A stretch of 15,808 nt of DNA from ChocPot-Mid sp043804925 (GCA_043804925.1 JAZDIP010000090.1:1-15808), one strand, 5' to 3'. Counted from the first letter of the stretch, positions 1-7,971 are shown. Numbers and translations: made by a program. Notes: generated from the letters alone by a model not told the origin.

Positions 1-82
1 TTAACCTTTTAAAATTAGAAACCGGCATTATTTAAAATAAAATATACTGAATCATTTAAGTATTTGAATAACTATACATAAA

Positions 83-115
83 TTCTATTTTCTATTTTCT
101 ATTTTCTATTTTCTA
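83..115. repeat. Heptamer tandem repeat (TTTTCTA, about 4.7 copies)
   Basis: An exact period-7 array lies just beyond the 3' end of the tRNA gene: a partial TTCTA followed by four perfect TTTTCTA units. It is one of several period-7 arrays in this window that share a period but not a sequence. The rest of 1-121 is AT-rich, and I see no gene in it. Confidence 0.9.
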
Positions 116-121
116 AAACCG

Positions 122-194
<73 letters not shown>

Positions 195-282
195 ATATAT
201 TAGGATTACAAATATACTGCTTTTAAAGTTACTATCAAAATATTTACCACAAATGAATATTGGAATCGGGCTATAAATCTCT

Positions 283-2100
283 CTATTTAAAAGCTTTCAT
301 TAAAAATGCCTTGAATTCTGCTTCATCGTCATTGAAAACCTCTGTAGCAATAATTTCACCTTCGGGTGTTAATAAAACATAAAGTGGAATTGCTACGGAT
401 TTAAACTTTTCCAATTGAAATTTTTTATTGGAAATATATGGTTCTTCATTTACATCTGTTATCAATTTAACCTTTACCATTTGAGCAAGCAAAGAACTAA
501 TGCTTTCTTTAGGGAACATGTTCTTTTCCATTTTCTTGCAATTTGTACATGTTTTTCCTGTGAAATCAAGAAATATTGGTTTGTTTTCTGTTTTTGCTAA
601 AGCCAACGCTTCATCATAATTTTCCAGCCAATCACCTATTTCTTCAGTAATAACGACGTTCTGTCTGCCATCTGCCATCTGCTGTATGCTAATTTCCGAT
701 TGCGGAATATAAGTCTCGAGCTCACCCAAATTCATTCCAAATAATCCACCAACAAGATAGAATGTCAGAGTTGCAAATATCAGGGCAAATATTAATCTTA
801 CGGAACCTATTGTTTCAACATTTGAATCCATTTTTAATTTAAAAACACCAAGAATGTAAAATGTATTTAAAGCAAATATTCCAATCCAAATACTCAGGAA
901 CAACTCACGGGACAAACCCCCTCCCCATTGAATCAAGGCATTGTTAATGAAGTATAGTGATGTTGCGAGAACTATAAAACCAAGTACGACTTTCATATTG
1001 TTCATCCAACCTCCTGCTTTTGGCAAACTGCCTAATGCAGATGGAAAAAGTGCAAGAAAGAAAAAAGGAAGAGCCAAAGTAGCCGAAAAGCCAATCATGG
1101 AAATAATAGGATAAAACCACTCACCCGTTGAAGCCGCTATCAGTGCTGCTCCTACCAACGGTCCGGTACAGGAAAATGAAGCTAATGAAAATGTAAGTCC
1201 CATCAAAATAACACTTCCTACTCCACTTCCCTGCATACTTTTGGCATTTAATTTATTCATCAAACCTGTAGGCATTTGTATCTCATAAGCACCAAAAAGA
1301 TTAAATGTAAAAAATATAAAAATGGCGGCAATAAACAAGTAAACTCCCGGACTTTTCGCAAAATCCTGTATTCCGGATGCTCCGAAAAGTACTGAGAATA
1401 TAAATCCAAGTGCCGTAAAAGTAATAATTATCCCTATAGCATAAACTAAAGCATCGCGCAAACCCTTACCTTTAGCAGTTTCCGAACGTTTTGCAAAAAA
1501 TGAAACAGTTATTGGTACCATAGGAAATACGCATGGTGTCAACAATGCTAAGGCACCGGCACTTATGGCAATCCATAAAAATGAAAATATCCCTGTCCCT
1601 GACTCCCCATAAGGTTCAAGAGTCAACTCTGTAACAAATTCTTCGGGAGGCATACATTTTGTTTGGTCGCACAATTGCATGTATACAACCGCTTTTAAAG
1701 TATCTTTTTCAAAATTCAAATCTTTTTTTGCTTTTAGAGGAATTTCAAATTCAACTTCACCTTCGTAATACTTTACCTGCATTTCAAAACCTTCATCCCG
1801 TTTGCTATGAGGTTTTGGTGCTATGATTTTTCCAGCCATTTCTGCAAAATCGTCAGGTCTAACAGTTATTTCAGTTGGTGTAGGACCAATACCATCTGCG
1901 TTTAGTTGCTCCTTCAAATCATAAGTGTACCAGTCCTTGTCAAATTTCAAAATCACTTTAACAGAAAATGATTCGCCCTTTTTAACTTCCATTACCGAAG
2001 GATAAGCACTCAATTTAAAATGCTTTTTATCATTTGAGATACCGTTATAATTAAAAAATATGGTTAATATCAATCCAAAAATTAAATATTTTAACTTCAT
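283..2100 (-). CDS. dsbD: Thiol:disulfide interchange protein DsbD (cytochrome c biogenesis transmembrane protein)
   Basis: DsbD carries electrons from cytoplasmic thioredoxin across the inner membrane to periplasmic thiol proteins for disulfide isomerisation and cytochrome c maturation. All three modules are present in the 605 residues. There is a signal peptide at about 1-22. The N-terminal periplasmic domain has the Cys pair C144/C149 (CDQTKC). The membrane domain, at about 171-455, carries the redox cysteines C190 (LLTPCVFPM) and C311 (SFSCTGP). The C-terminal thioredoxin-like domain has C518-T-N-C521. The start is supported by AAGG 8 bases upstream of ATG and by the signal peptide. hprK ends only 36 bases upstream, so the two are probably co-transcribed. 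The linker between the last membrane helix and the thioredoxin domain (about residues 472-487) contains a repeat-derived peptide QQMADGRQN, described separately. Confidence 0.95.
   Translation of the reverse strand: MKLKYLIFGLILTIFFNYNGISNDKKHFKLSAYPSVMEVKKGESFSVKVILKFDKDWYTYDLKEQLNADGIGPTPTEITVRPDDFAEMAGKIIAPKPHSKRDEGFEMQVKYYEGEVEFEIPLKAKKDLNFEKDTLKAVVYMQLCDQTKCMPPEEFVTELTLEPYGESGTGIFSFLWIAISAGALALLTPCVFPMVPITVSFFAKRSETAKGKGLRDALVYAIGIIITFTALGFIFSVLFGASGIQDFAKSPGVYLFIAAIFIFFTFNLFGAYEIQMPTGLMNKLNAKSMQGSGVGSVILMGLTFSLASFSCTGPLVGAALIAASTGEWFYPIISMIGFSATLALPFFFLALFPSALGSLPKAGGWMNNMKVVLGFIVLATSLYFINNALIQWGGGLSRELFLSIWIGIFALNTFYILGVFKLKMDSNVETIGSVRLIFALIFATLTFYLVGGLFGMNLGELETYIPQSEISIQQMADGRQNVVITEEIGDWLENYDEALALAKTENKPIFLDFTGKTCTNCKKMEKNMFPKESISSLLAQMVKVKLITDVNEEPYISNKKFQLEKFKSVAIPLYVLLTPEGEIIATEVFNDDEAEFKAFLMKAFK
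651..682 (-). repeat. Repeat-derived block inside dsbD
   Basis: On the coding strand this holds a period-7 array (two TGGCAGA units plus a partial GCAGA) followed by GACAGAACGTCGTTA. The last part matches the intergenic repeat at 13922-13935 (GACAGAAGTCGTTA) except for one inserted C. The adjacent GATGGCAGACAGAA matches GATGGAAGACAGAA inside murD at 13 of 14 positions. It is translated in frame as part of QQMADGRQNVV, in the linker before the thioredoxin-like domain. Confidence 0.6.
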
Positions 2101-2136
2101 AAAAATTGCCTTAACTAATTATTACTAAAAAATTTC

Positions 2137-3159
2137 TTATTCATTATCAGCTTGAAAATAGCTTATATGCCGTTGGTCAGCAAACGCAGAACGTGGACCT
2201 TTATTTTGTTTAATCTGCTCGGTCAAATTCTCGGAAAATATTTTTGCGGCATTGTAACCATAAGTTCTAAGCAAATAATTTATGGCGATAACTTCAGCAA
2301 TAACCGTAATATTTTTTCCGGGGATAATTGGTAATTTGACAGTGGATATATCGATACCCATAATACTTGTTGCTTCCTCATCCATGCCAATTCGGGTATA
2401 ATCATCTTTCTTGTCCCATTCCATTAATTCAACTATAATTTCCAAACGTTTCTGGAATCTAATAGACCGGACACCAAACATCTGCCTGATATCAATTATA
2501 CCCAAACCCCTTATTTCCATAAAATGTTTTACAAGTGAAGTTCCTGTCCCCATTATCAAACTTTCCCTTTTCTTTGTAAGCATGACAACATCATCGGCAA
2601 CTAAACGGTGTCCTCTTTCAATCAAATCCAAAGCAACTTCGCTTTTTCCGATTCCGCTTCTACCGACAAATAAAATACCTACACCGTATACGTCAACAAA
2701 TGAACCGTGTACAACCGCCTGTGGGGAAAACTGGTCATCCAAAAACTCTGAAAGTAAAAATTGTGTTTTTGTGGTATTGAAGGGTGTCTTTAAAATAGCA
2801 ATACCGGAAGTATTGGCAATATCTATCAACTCTTTATCGAGTATCTGATTATTCGTCAAAATAATGCAAGGCATGGGGAATTGAGTCAAATTCTTAAAAG
2901 CAAGAATTCTTTTACGTTTTGTCAAACCATTAAGATAATAACATTCAGTATTCCCAAAAATTTGTATCTGTTTAAAATTGAAAAGCCCAACGTAGCCGGC
3001 TAATGCAAGTTGAGGCCTGTAAAGATTTTTATTGTGTATTAAATTATCGAAACCGGTATCATCCTTAGTCAACACTTCCAGCTTAGCCGGAGAATTGAGC
3101 AGGTTCTTTACCAGCAATTGCTTTTGCTGTAATATCTGAATTTTATCAACGTATGACAT
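2137..3159 (-). CDS. hprK: HPr kinase/phosphorylase
   Basis: HprK phosphorylates and dephosphorylates a serine of the phosphocarrier HPr. In Firmicutes this controls catabolite repression. In Gram-negatives it usually accompanies an incomplete, regulatory phosphotransferase system. I start it at the ATG giving MSYVDK (340 residues), because the TTG two codons earlier has no support. The N-terminal domain is at about 1-130. The kinase domain holds the catalytic His151 (VVHGSF), the Walker A motif GRSGIGKS with Lys172 and Ser173, the Asp pair 189-190 (ADDVV) and the family signature MEIRGLGIIDI. No clear Shine-Dalgarno sequence precedes the ATG. It lies between hpf, from which a terminator separates it, and dsbD. 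No ptsH or ptsI is in the window, so the substrate HPr must be encoded elsewhere. Confidence 0.95.
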   Translation of the reverse strand: MSYVDKIQILQQKQLLVKNLLNSPAKLEVLTKDDTGFDNLIHNKNLYRPQLALAGYVGLFNFKQIQIFGNTECYYLNGLTKRKRILAFKNLTQFPMPCIILTNNQILDKELIDIANTSGIAILKTPFNTTKTQFLLSEFLDDQFSPQAVVHGSFVDVYGVGILFVGRSGIGKSEVALDLIERGHRLVADDVVMLTKKRESLIMGTGTSLVKHFMEIRGLGIIDIRQMFGVRSIRFQKRLEIIVELMEWDKKDDYTRIGMDEEATSIMGIDISTVKLPIIPGKNITVIAEVIAINYLLRTYGYNAAKIFSENLTEQIKQNKGPRSAFADQRHISYFQADNE

Positions 3160-3202
3160 AATCAAAACAAATTCGTAAAATTAAAAAATTCAATATAATA
3201 AG

Positions 3203-3229
3203 AAAAGGGGCTTCCTCAAAGCCCCTTTT
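3203..3229 (-). terminator. Rho-independent terminator after hpf
   Basis: A 9-bp perfect stem (AAAAGGGGC / GCCCCTTTT) with a 9-nt loop lies between the hpf stop and the hprK start. In the minus direction the stem is followed by a T-rich run. It should end or attenuate hpf transcripts before hprK, so hprK probably has its own promoter in or near this gap or depends on read-through. Confidence 0.85.
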
Positions 3230-3251
3230 TTTATTCATTTTTAATATTCGA

Positions 3252-3536
3252 TTATTTTATTCCTATTTTTTGCTTCCATTTCCTAATTTGTCTGACCATT
3301 TTATCTGTACCTTCATTCAAACTCTTGAGAAAGTCTTCCGAACCTTCCTTCACTACAAGAGTATCTCCTTTGACTCTTACCGTAAATTCCACCATTTTTA
3401 ATGGGTCATTACGGAAAATTATATCAGTACTGATGATATCCTCAAAGAACTTTTCAAATTTCTTTGTTGCTTCGGCTGCCGCCGTTCGCAATTCGGGATT
3501 TGACTTCATTTGTCTGAATGTTACTTGTGTTTGCAT
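3252..3536 (-). CDS. hpf: Short ribosome hibernation promoting factor (HPF/YfiA family)
   Basis: HPF binds the decoding channel of the 30S subunit and inactivates ribosomes in stationary phase, through 100S dimers or idle 70S. The 94-residue protein starting MQTQVTFRQM has the family's beta-alpha-beta-beta-beta-alpha plan: an N-terminal strand, a helix with AAAEATKKFEKFF, central strands with the VEFTVRVKGDTLVV segment, and a basic C-terminal helix (MVRQIRKWKQK). The C-terminal dimerisation domain of long HPF is absent, so this is the short form. I start it at the ATG at 3536, which has AGAGAGG just upstream, and not at an in-frame extension 17 codons earlier that reads MIACFINNF and has no family support. 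It is next to hprK; in proteobacteria hpf and hprK or PTS genes also cluster near rpoN. Confidence 0.85.
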   Translation of the reverse strand: MQTQVTFRQMKSNPELRTAAAEATKKFEKFFEDIISTDIIFRNDPLKMVEFTVRVKGDTLVVKEGSEDFLKSLNEGTDKMVRQIRKWKQKIGIK

Positions 3537-3780
3537 AAAAACCTCTCTTTTAATGTTAATAAAATTATTAATAAAACATGCAATCACTTATTGAAAGCTT
3601 TAAAAAAATCCTTTCATATAATTAAACAAAACTCCTTTTCAATTTAAAAATTACAATTTAAAATTGAAAATCAATTTACAAGATTCAATCTCAAATTTTT
3701 AAATCGTTTCATCATTTCCATTTCTAAATTTAAAACCAACTTCAAATCTAAAAGAACAAAATCCCATCTCCCTTCTCCTA

Positions 3781-3815
3781 AATTATAATTAGTAATTATT
3801 AATTAGTAATTAGTA
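3781..3815. repeat. Heptamer tandem repeat (ATTAGTA) abutting a stop codon
   Basis: Five period-7 units (AATTATA, ATTAGTA, ATTATTA, ATTAGTA, ATTAGTA) run directly into the stop codon of the neighbouring minus-strand gene at 3817. The rest of the 3594-3780 gap is AT-rich with imperfect AATTTAAAA/CAATTT repeats, and I see no gene there. Confidence 0.8.
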
Positions 3816-3816
3816 A

Positions 3817-4623
3817 TCATTTCCTCCTTCTGTTAAAATTAAACGTTAATCCCATATACAAACCAAGATATCCCGGCAAAATCGAATACTCTTCATTTAT
3901 ACCTTCAGGTATTTGCTCAAATTGCTCAGCAATTTCCTTAAATATTGCGGCATTTCTGAACATCGCAGTGTATTTCACTTCAATTATAAAACTGCCCACA
4001 AAATTCTCAGTTTCATATTTATCAAAACCAAGTTCCAATCCGGCATAAATCCTTCCGGATGGATATATACCAAACTCATTGTAATGCTCACCACCTTGTC
4101 TTTTGTCAAAGGGAACAGAAGAATTCAATAATTCATTCCATGTGATTTCGGAAAAAACAACTCCTAATCCAATTCCGGTATAAGTCCTGAACTGCTGCTG
4201 AAGGGGGATATATTCAAATGTAATAAATGAAGGAAATGATTTAAAAGAAAAGTCCTGTGAAATTGTCCTTTGGTCCTTTTTATCATAACCAGGCAGTTCC
4301 TCGATATATGCATCCTTCATTTGTGTATAAAAAAATTCGGTTTCCAATCCCACTCTGTACCCTTTCCAAAACTGGAATTTTGTTCCTACTCCGCCTAATG
4401 GAAAAAATACAAACTCGTTTTTTTTACCTCCGGTAAACTTCCTGTAATTAGTAAAAAAATCTTTGGAACCCGCAGAAAAAACATATCCCGCAGTTAAATA
4501 TATGATAGAATTAAATTGTTTGTAATTATAATTCAAATCTTCCAATTTTCCTCCATCTCCCTTTAGATTATTAAAGGTTATCGCAAGAATTATTAAAATA
4601 CTCAATATGCGATATTCCACCAT
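3817..4623 (-). CDS. Putative outer-membrane beta-barrel protein
   Basis: I do not recognise a named family. The 268 residues begin with a signal peptide (charged start, hydrophobic LSILIILAI, likely cleavage near residue 22). Alternating aromatic/aliphatic strands follow with glycine-rich turns, for example IIYLTAGYVFSAGS, FRTYTGIGLGVVF, GRIYAGLELGF and SFIIEVKYTAMF. It ends YLGLYMGLTFNFNRRRK, resembling the closing strand of an outer-membrane barrel. The size and pattern fit an 8- to 12-stranded barrel of the OmpA-like or PorV-like outer-membrane groups. The start is supported by CAGG about 7 bases upstream of ATG. It lies 106 bases downstream of accD on the same strand, probably a separate unit given the repeats between them. 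The barrel class is an inference from the strand pattern; the function is unknown. Confidence 0.65.
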   Translation of the reverse strand: MVEYRILSILIILAITFNNLKGDGGKLEDLNYNYKQFNSIIYLTAGYVFSAGSKDFFTNYRKFTGGKKNEFVFFPLGGVGTKFQFWKGYRVGLETEFFYTQMKDAYIEELPGYDKKDQRTISQDFSFKSFPSFITFEYIPLQQQFRTYTGIGLGVVFSEITWNELLNSSVPFDKRQGGEHYNEFGIYPSGRIYAGLELGFDKYETENFVGSFIIEVKYTAMFRNAAIFKEIAEQFEQIPEGINEEYSILPGYLGLYMGLTFNFNRRRK

Positions 4624-4681
4624 TCAAACCTGAAACATTAAGAACTTTTCAAACTATCGAAATTTAAATTTTCTTCTTTAA

Positions 4682-4714
4682 AAAACTTTACAAACTTTAA
4701 AACTTTAAAACTTT
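4682..4714. repeat. Octamer-like tandem repeat (AAAACTTT)
   Basis: Four AAAACTTT-type units, one of them shortened and spaced by AC, occupy the gap between the accD stop and the next gene. The array degenerates into ATAAACT/CAATAAACT just before the accD stop codon at 4730. Confidence 0.75.
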
Positions 4715-4729
4715 ATAAACTCAATAAAC

Positions 4730-5569
4730 TTACTGCTCAAACCAAACTATCATTTTAAATATAGTCTCCTTCAACTGTTTCCTGTTAACAATCATGTCAA
4801 CCATACCATGCTCGAGTAAAAACTCCGAACGTTGGAAACCGGCAGGTAGTTTCCTTTTAATAGTCTGCTCAATCACCCTTGGTCCGGCAAATCCAATCAA
4901 AGCACCCGGTTCTGCTATGTTAACATCCCCCAGCATACCGAACGAAGCACTGACTCCTCCTGTTGTCGGGTCAGTCAATACCGAAAAATACGGGATTTTT
5001 GCCTCTGCAAGCTCGCCCAAAATTGCACTTGTCTTCGCCATCTGCATAAGCGAAAAAGCCGCTTCCTGCATTCTCGCCCCCCCCGTTGCCGAAACAATTA
5101 TTAATGGTATTTTCTTCGCCAAAGAGTACTTAGCCGCTCTGAAAAACTTTTCTCCGACAACAGAACCCATACTCCCGCCTATATAATTGAAATTCATACA
5201 GCCAAAGGAAACATCCTTGCCATTTAATTTACCATAACCGGTTGTTAATGCATCATTTAGATTGGTTTTGCGTTGCATTTCCTTAATTCTGTCCGAATAC
5301 TTCTTGCTGTCAACAAACTCCAATGGGTCTGCTGATTTAATCGTTGTGTTGGTTTCAACAAATGTTCCTTCATCGAACAATAATTCGATATATTCATCAC
5401 TGCCTATTCGAAAATGATACTCACATTTTGGGCAGGTATAAAGGTTGTCTTCCAGTTGTTTTTTGTATATAATTTCGCTGCAGCTCGGGCATTTAGTCCA
5501 AAGCCCGTCGGGCATTTCTCTTTGCTCTGAATCTTGTATGTTGCTTTTACTTCTTACAAACCACGCCAT
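4730..5569 (-). CDS. accD: Acetyl-CoA carboxylase carboxyltransferase subunit beta
   Basis: With AccA, AccD transfers the carboxyl group from biotin-BCCP to acetyl-CoA to form malonyl-CoA, the first step of fatty acid synthesis in the cytoplasm. The 279-residue length is typical. The N-terminal zinc ribbon has all four cysteines: C27-P-S-C30 and C46-P-K-C49. The crotonase-fold core carries the expected SATGGARMQEA (160-170), LTDPTTGGVSASFG (198-211) and GFAGPRVIEQT (226-236) segments. It starts MAWFVRSKSN with only a weak AGAAA upstream. accA is not nearby. It is transcribed away from the reductase gene at 5909, with 339 bases between them. Confidence 0.97.
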   Translation of the reverse strand: MAWFVRSKSNIQDSEQREMPDGLWTKCPSCSEIIYKKQLEDNLYTCPKCEYHFRIGSDEYIELLFDEGTFVETNTTIKSADPLEFVDSKKYSDRIKEMQRKTNLNDALTTGYGKLNGKDVSFGCMNFNYIGGSMGSVVGEKFFRAAKYSLAKKIPLIIVSATGGARMQEAAFSLMQMAKTSAILGELAEAKIPYFSVLTDPTTGGVSASFGMLGDVNIAEPGALIGFAGPRVIEQTIKRKLPAGFQRSEFLLEHGMVDMIVNRKQLKETIFKMIVWFEQ

Positions 5570-5908
5570 TTTTCTATATGCTTTATTAATTATCCATCAA
5601 TTCCAAATGCTAAGATAATAAAACTTTTGATTAAAGCAAATATTTTTTTACAAATTAATAATGAACTTCCAACAATTATGAAAAAAGAAATTATCATTAA
5701 TTTTGGATTCAGGGTTCATTTAATCGTTTTCTGCCCTCTGTTTGGATTGTTTTGATACATTTTGTAATATTTCTTAGTTAATAAATTTTAAAAGGAATAC
5801 TTTTTTAAATTTAGTTTTATCTGATTTCATTCTGTTTTTATATATTGCATTACATCAAGTTAGAAATAATAAATTATTATATGATTTTTTATTGAAAAAA
5901 GGAAAAAA
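5570..5908. other. Divergent intergenic region
   Basis: This 339-base AT-rich gap lies between the divergent accD and reductase genes and should contain both promoters. I could not find a convincing Bacteroidetes-type TAnnTTTG box, a hairpin or a tandem repeat. A 25-codon plus-strand reading frame at 5678-5755 has no coding support. Confidence 0.5.
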
Positions 5909-6937
5909 ATGGAAAATATTTCTTTCAAATCATTTGTTGTCGAAGAAACTGAAAATTCTGTTCTCACAAGACAGATAAAGAGTAAAACAATTGATGACTT
6001 ACCAGATGGCGATGTTTTAATCAAGGTTTCATACTCTGCACTGAATTACAAGGATGCACTCTCCGCTTCGGGTCATAAAGGCATTACGAGAAAATTCCCT
6101 CATACTCCCGGTATAGATGCTTCCGGAATAGTTGCCGAAAGTAATAATCCCAAATTCAAAAAAGGAGAAGAAGTTCTTGTAACAGGATACGATTTGGGTA
6201 TGAATACTTCCGGCGGTTTTCAGGAATATATCAGAGTGCCGTCAGAATGGGTAGTCAAATTACCGACAAACATGACTTTACGTGAAGCGATGATATACGG
6301 TACGGCAGGTTTCACAGCAGGTATTTGCATAAATGAGTTACAAAAACACAATGTTTTACCTGAAACCGGTAATGTTCTTGTTACAGGAGCAACCGGTGCT
6401 GTCGGCAGTCTTGCAGTGGGTATGCTCGCCAAAGCCGGGTACGAAGTTACAGCTTCAACGGGAAAAGCAGATAAATCGGATTTCCTGAAACAATTGGGTG
6501 CCAAGGAAATAATTCCCAGGCAGGATTTACACGACACATCAAACAGACCTTTGCTGAGCGGTAAGTGGAACGGGGCTATTGATACCGTAGGAGGCAATAC
6601 ATTATCAACAGTGATTAAATCAACAAAACCGCGTGGCTCGGTTTGTGTATTAGGGCTTGTAGAATCAGATAAACTTGAAACAACAGTATATCCCTTTTTA
6701 TTAAGAGGCATCAATTTAATCGGAATTGACTCAGCCGAAAGACCAATGGATTACAGATTGAATATCTGGAAGAGAATTTCAGAAGAATGGAAACTCGATA
6801 ATCCCGAATTTTTAGTTAAAGAAATTACTCTTGATGAACTCGATAAAGAGATTGAAATAATTTTAAAAGGCGGACAGGTTGGGAAAGTGTTGGTTAATAT
6901 TGGAATGGATTACTTACAAAACAATCAAAATGTATAA
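5909..6937 (+). CDS. YhdH/YhfP-family NADPH-dependent oxidoreductase (acryloyl-CoA reductase AcuI-like)
   Basis: This is a zinc-free medium-chain dehydrogenase/reductase of 342 residues. The N-terminal GroES-like domain (about 1-125) carries SYSALNYKDALSASG and the HTPGIDASGIV segment. The Rossmann domain has the glycine-rich NADPH loop VTGATGAVGSLAV (158-170). GTAGFTAG and RGINLIGIDSAERPM match the YhdH/AcuI subgroup, whose characterised members reduce acryloyl-CoA to propionyl-CoA. Substrate assignment in the family is uncertain, and general quinone or enone reduction is possible. The ATG at 5909 follows an A-rich GGAAAAAA ribosome-binding site. The HicB-like gene begins 38 bases downstream and is probably read from the same transcript. 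Confidence 0.88.
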   Translation: MENISFKSFVVEETENSVLTRQIKSKTIDDLPDGDVLIKVSYSALNYKDALSASGHKGITRKFPHTPGIDASGIVAESNNPKFKKGEEVLVTGYDLGMNTSGGFQEYIRVPSEWVVKLPTNMTLREAMIYGTAGFTAGICINELQKHNVLPETGNVLVTGATGAVGSLAVGMLAKAGYEVTASTGKADKSDFLKQLGAKEIIPRQDLHDTSNRPLLSGKWNGAIDTVGGNTLSTVIKSTKPRGSVCVLGLVESDKLETTVYPFLLRGINLIGIDSAERPMDYRLNIWKRISEEWKLDNPEFLVKEITLDELDKEIEIILKGGQVGKVLVNIGMDYLQNNQNV

Positions 6938-6975
6938 TTTACGTTAAATAATTAATTAATAATTTGGATATAACT

Positions 6976-7131
6976 ATGAAACGAAAAGAAATAACATATT
7001 GGCAGGATGGACTTTTTTGGTTTGGCTATATCAACGATTATTCTGAATATGTAACTCAGGGATTCTCACTTGATGAATTAACAGAGAACTTAAAAGACAT
7101 TTATCATGATATTATCAATTGGGGATGTTAA
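6976..7131 (+). CDS. Small HicB-like protein (orphan)
   Basis: This is a 51-codon gene starting MKRKEITYWQDGLFWFGYI and ending NWGC. The pattern YWQDGLFWFGY, an acidic turn, then VTQGFSLDELTENLKDIYHDI matches the partial RNase H-fold of short HicB family proteins (typically GYLEEYPDYxTQGxTLEELxENLxD). HicB proteins are antitoxins that neutralise the mRNA-cleaving toxin HicA. No HicA-like frame, with its Lys-rich start and GSHHxF-type motif, is visible on either side. It may be an orphan antitoxin, a decayed pair, or a HicB-fold protein with another role. It begins 38 bases after the reductase stop. The preceding TTGGATAT gives only a weak ribosome-binding site. Confidence 0.65.
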   Translation: MKRKEITYWQDGLFWFGYINDYSEYVTQGFSLDELTENLKDIYHDIINWGC

Positions 7132-7240
7132 AATTAATGTTCAATCAATTGAAGTTGACGTCGCTTTTCTGATATCGGGCGTATATCTTTTTGATATAAA
7201 CTTCACAAATAAGAATTATTCATTGAAACTTTTGGTTAAT
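7124..7240 (+). pseudogene. Possible detached T9SS sorting-domain tail
   Basis: In the frame that includes 7124 the translation reads about DVKINVQSIEVDVAFLISG and continues VYLFDINFTNKNYSLKLLV. The core DVAFLISGVYLFDI fits the end of a T9SS type A sorting domain. It aligns with the tail of the gene at 12391 (DISGLTSGAYLYMI) and with the fragment at 12216 (DISKLISGIYLYNI). There is no passenger domain and no plausible start, and the frame overlaps the end of the HicB-like gene. I therefore read it as a gene remnant and not an active gene. A chance frame is possible because the stretch is short. Confidence 0.4.
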
Positions 7241-7264
7241 AATTGGGAGTTTACAATGAAAAAG

Positions 7265-7918
7265 TTAAGTTTTCTTCTCAACTATCGGTATCAGAGTATA
7301 ATAATCATTCGTTGAATCCTGATGAATCTGCAAAACACCTGCACGAACAAGACGGACAATCAACTGTGATGCCCTTCTCTTGGAAATGTTACATAGTTTA
7401 GCAAAATCCATAACGGTGGCTTTTCCATGCTTTTCCATATACTCAAAAAGGCGTTTTTCATTATTGCCGATGCTTAACTTTATTGCTCTTGAATCGGGAT
7501 TCAGTCCTTCCATTATTTTGACCATTTCCCTGCTTGCTATAACAGACTGCTCCCCTACCCTTATATATGCGTTGTTATCATCAGTATTTACAACTTTGTG
7601 TGGTTTTATTTTGCTTTCAGGTATATTGACAAGAACAACATCTTTATAGTTAATTTCGATAATTTCAATATCCGGTTCGATTGGTGGTTCAAGATAAAAG
7701 CCGCATGCCTGTTCGATATATTCAATCTCCCCTTTTTCGTTGTCAACACCATAAATAGAGCCGTCATCTTCAACACCGAATATCAGATATCCACCTCTTG
7801 TATTTGCCAAAGCTGAAATTTCCTTGGCTATTTTTTCGGGAGTGGTGAATTTCCTTTTAAATTCGGTAGTGGTTGATTCACCCTCAAATATAATATCTTT
7901 TAGTTCTAAACTATCCAC
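7265..7918 (-). CDS. AlbA_2/Schlafen-type ATP-binding domain protein with winged helix (putative transcriptional regulator)
   Basis: The 217-residue protein has an N-terminal AlbA_2 (Schlafen AAA_4-like) domain at about 10-130. It shows the characteristic TTEFKRKF, then EISALANTRGGYLIFGVEDDGSIYG and a C-terminal AYIRVGEQSVIASREM segment. A winged helix-turn-helix follows at about 150-210 (ATVMDFAKLCNISKRRASQLIVRL). Such proteins are usually annotated as transcriptional regulators or nucleic-acid-binding ATPases, with target unknown. The start is GTG at 7918. It has no clear ribosome-binding site but is the only reasonable start before an in-frame stop. It lies 53 bases downstream of def on the same strand, with a heptamer array filling that gap, and is probably translated from the def transcript. 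Confidence 0.8.
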   Translation of the reverse strand: MDSLELKDIIFEGESTTTEFKRKFTTPEKIAKEISALANTRGGYLIFGVEDDGSIYGVDNEKGEIEYIEQACGFYLEPPIEPDIEIIEINYKDVVLVNIPESKIKPHKVVNTDDNNAYIRVGEQSVIASREMVKIMEGLNPDSRAIKLSIGNNEKRLFEYMEKHGKATVMDFAKLCNISKRRASQLIVRLVRAGVLQIHQDSTNDYYTLIPIVEKKT

Positions 7919-7929
7919 AGTATTTAATT

Positions 7930-7964
7930 AACAATTGACAATTAACAATTAACAATTAACAATA
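7930..7964. repeat. Heptamer tandem repeat (AACAATT, 5 copies)
   Basis: Five consecutive period-7 units (AACAATT, GACAATT, AACAATT, AACAATT, AACAATA) fill most of the short gap between def and the AlbA_2 gene. They occupy the place where the downstream gene's ribosome-binding site would be expected. Confidence 0.88.
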
Positions 7965-7971
7965 ATTATGG

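Noticed and set aside
3537..3587. 17-residue N-terminal extension of HPF
   Set aside because: The extension is hydrophobic and unlike the family. The internal ATG has a good AGAGAGG site and gives the expected first strand.
5678..5755. 25-codon gene starting MKKEIIINFG in the accD upstream region
   Set aside because: No ribosome-binding site, no recognisable motif, and its composition matches the surrounding noncoding DNA.
7171..7192. Terminator after the HicB-like gene (GATAT / ATATC plus T run)
   Set aside because: A 5-bp AT-only stem is too weak to call in DNA of this composition.
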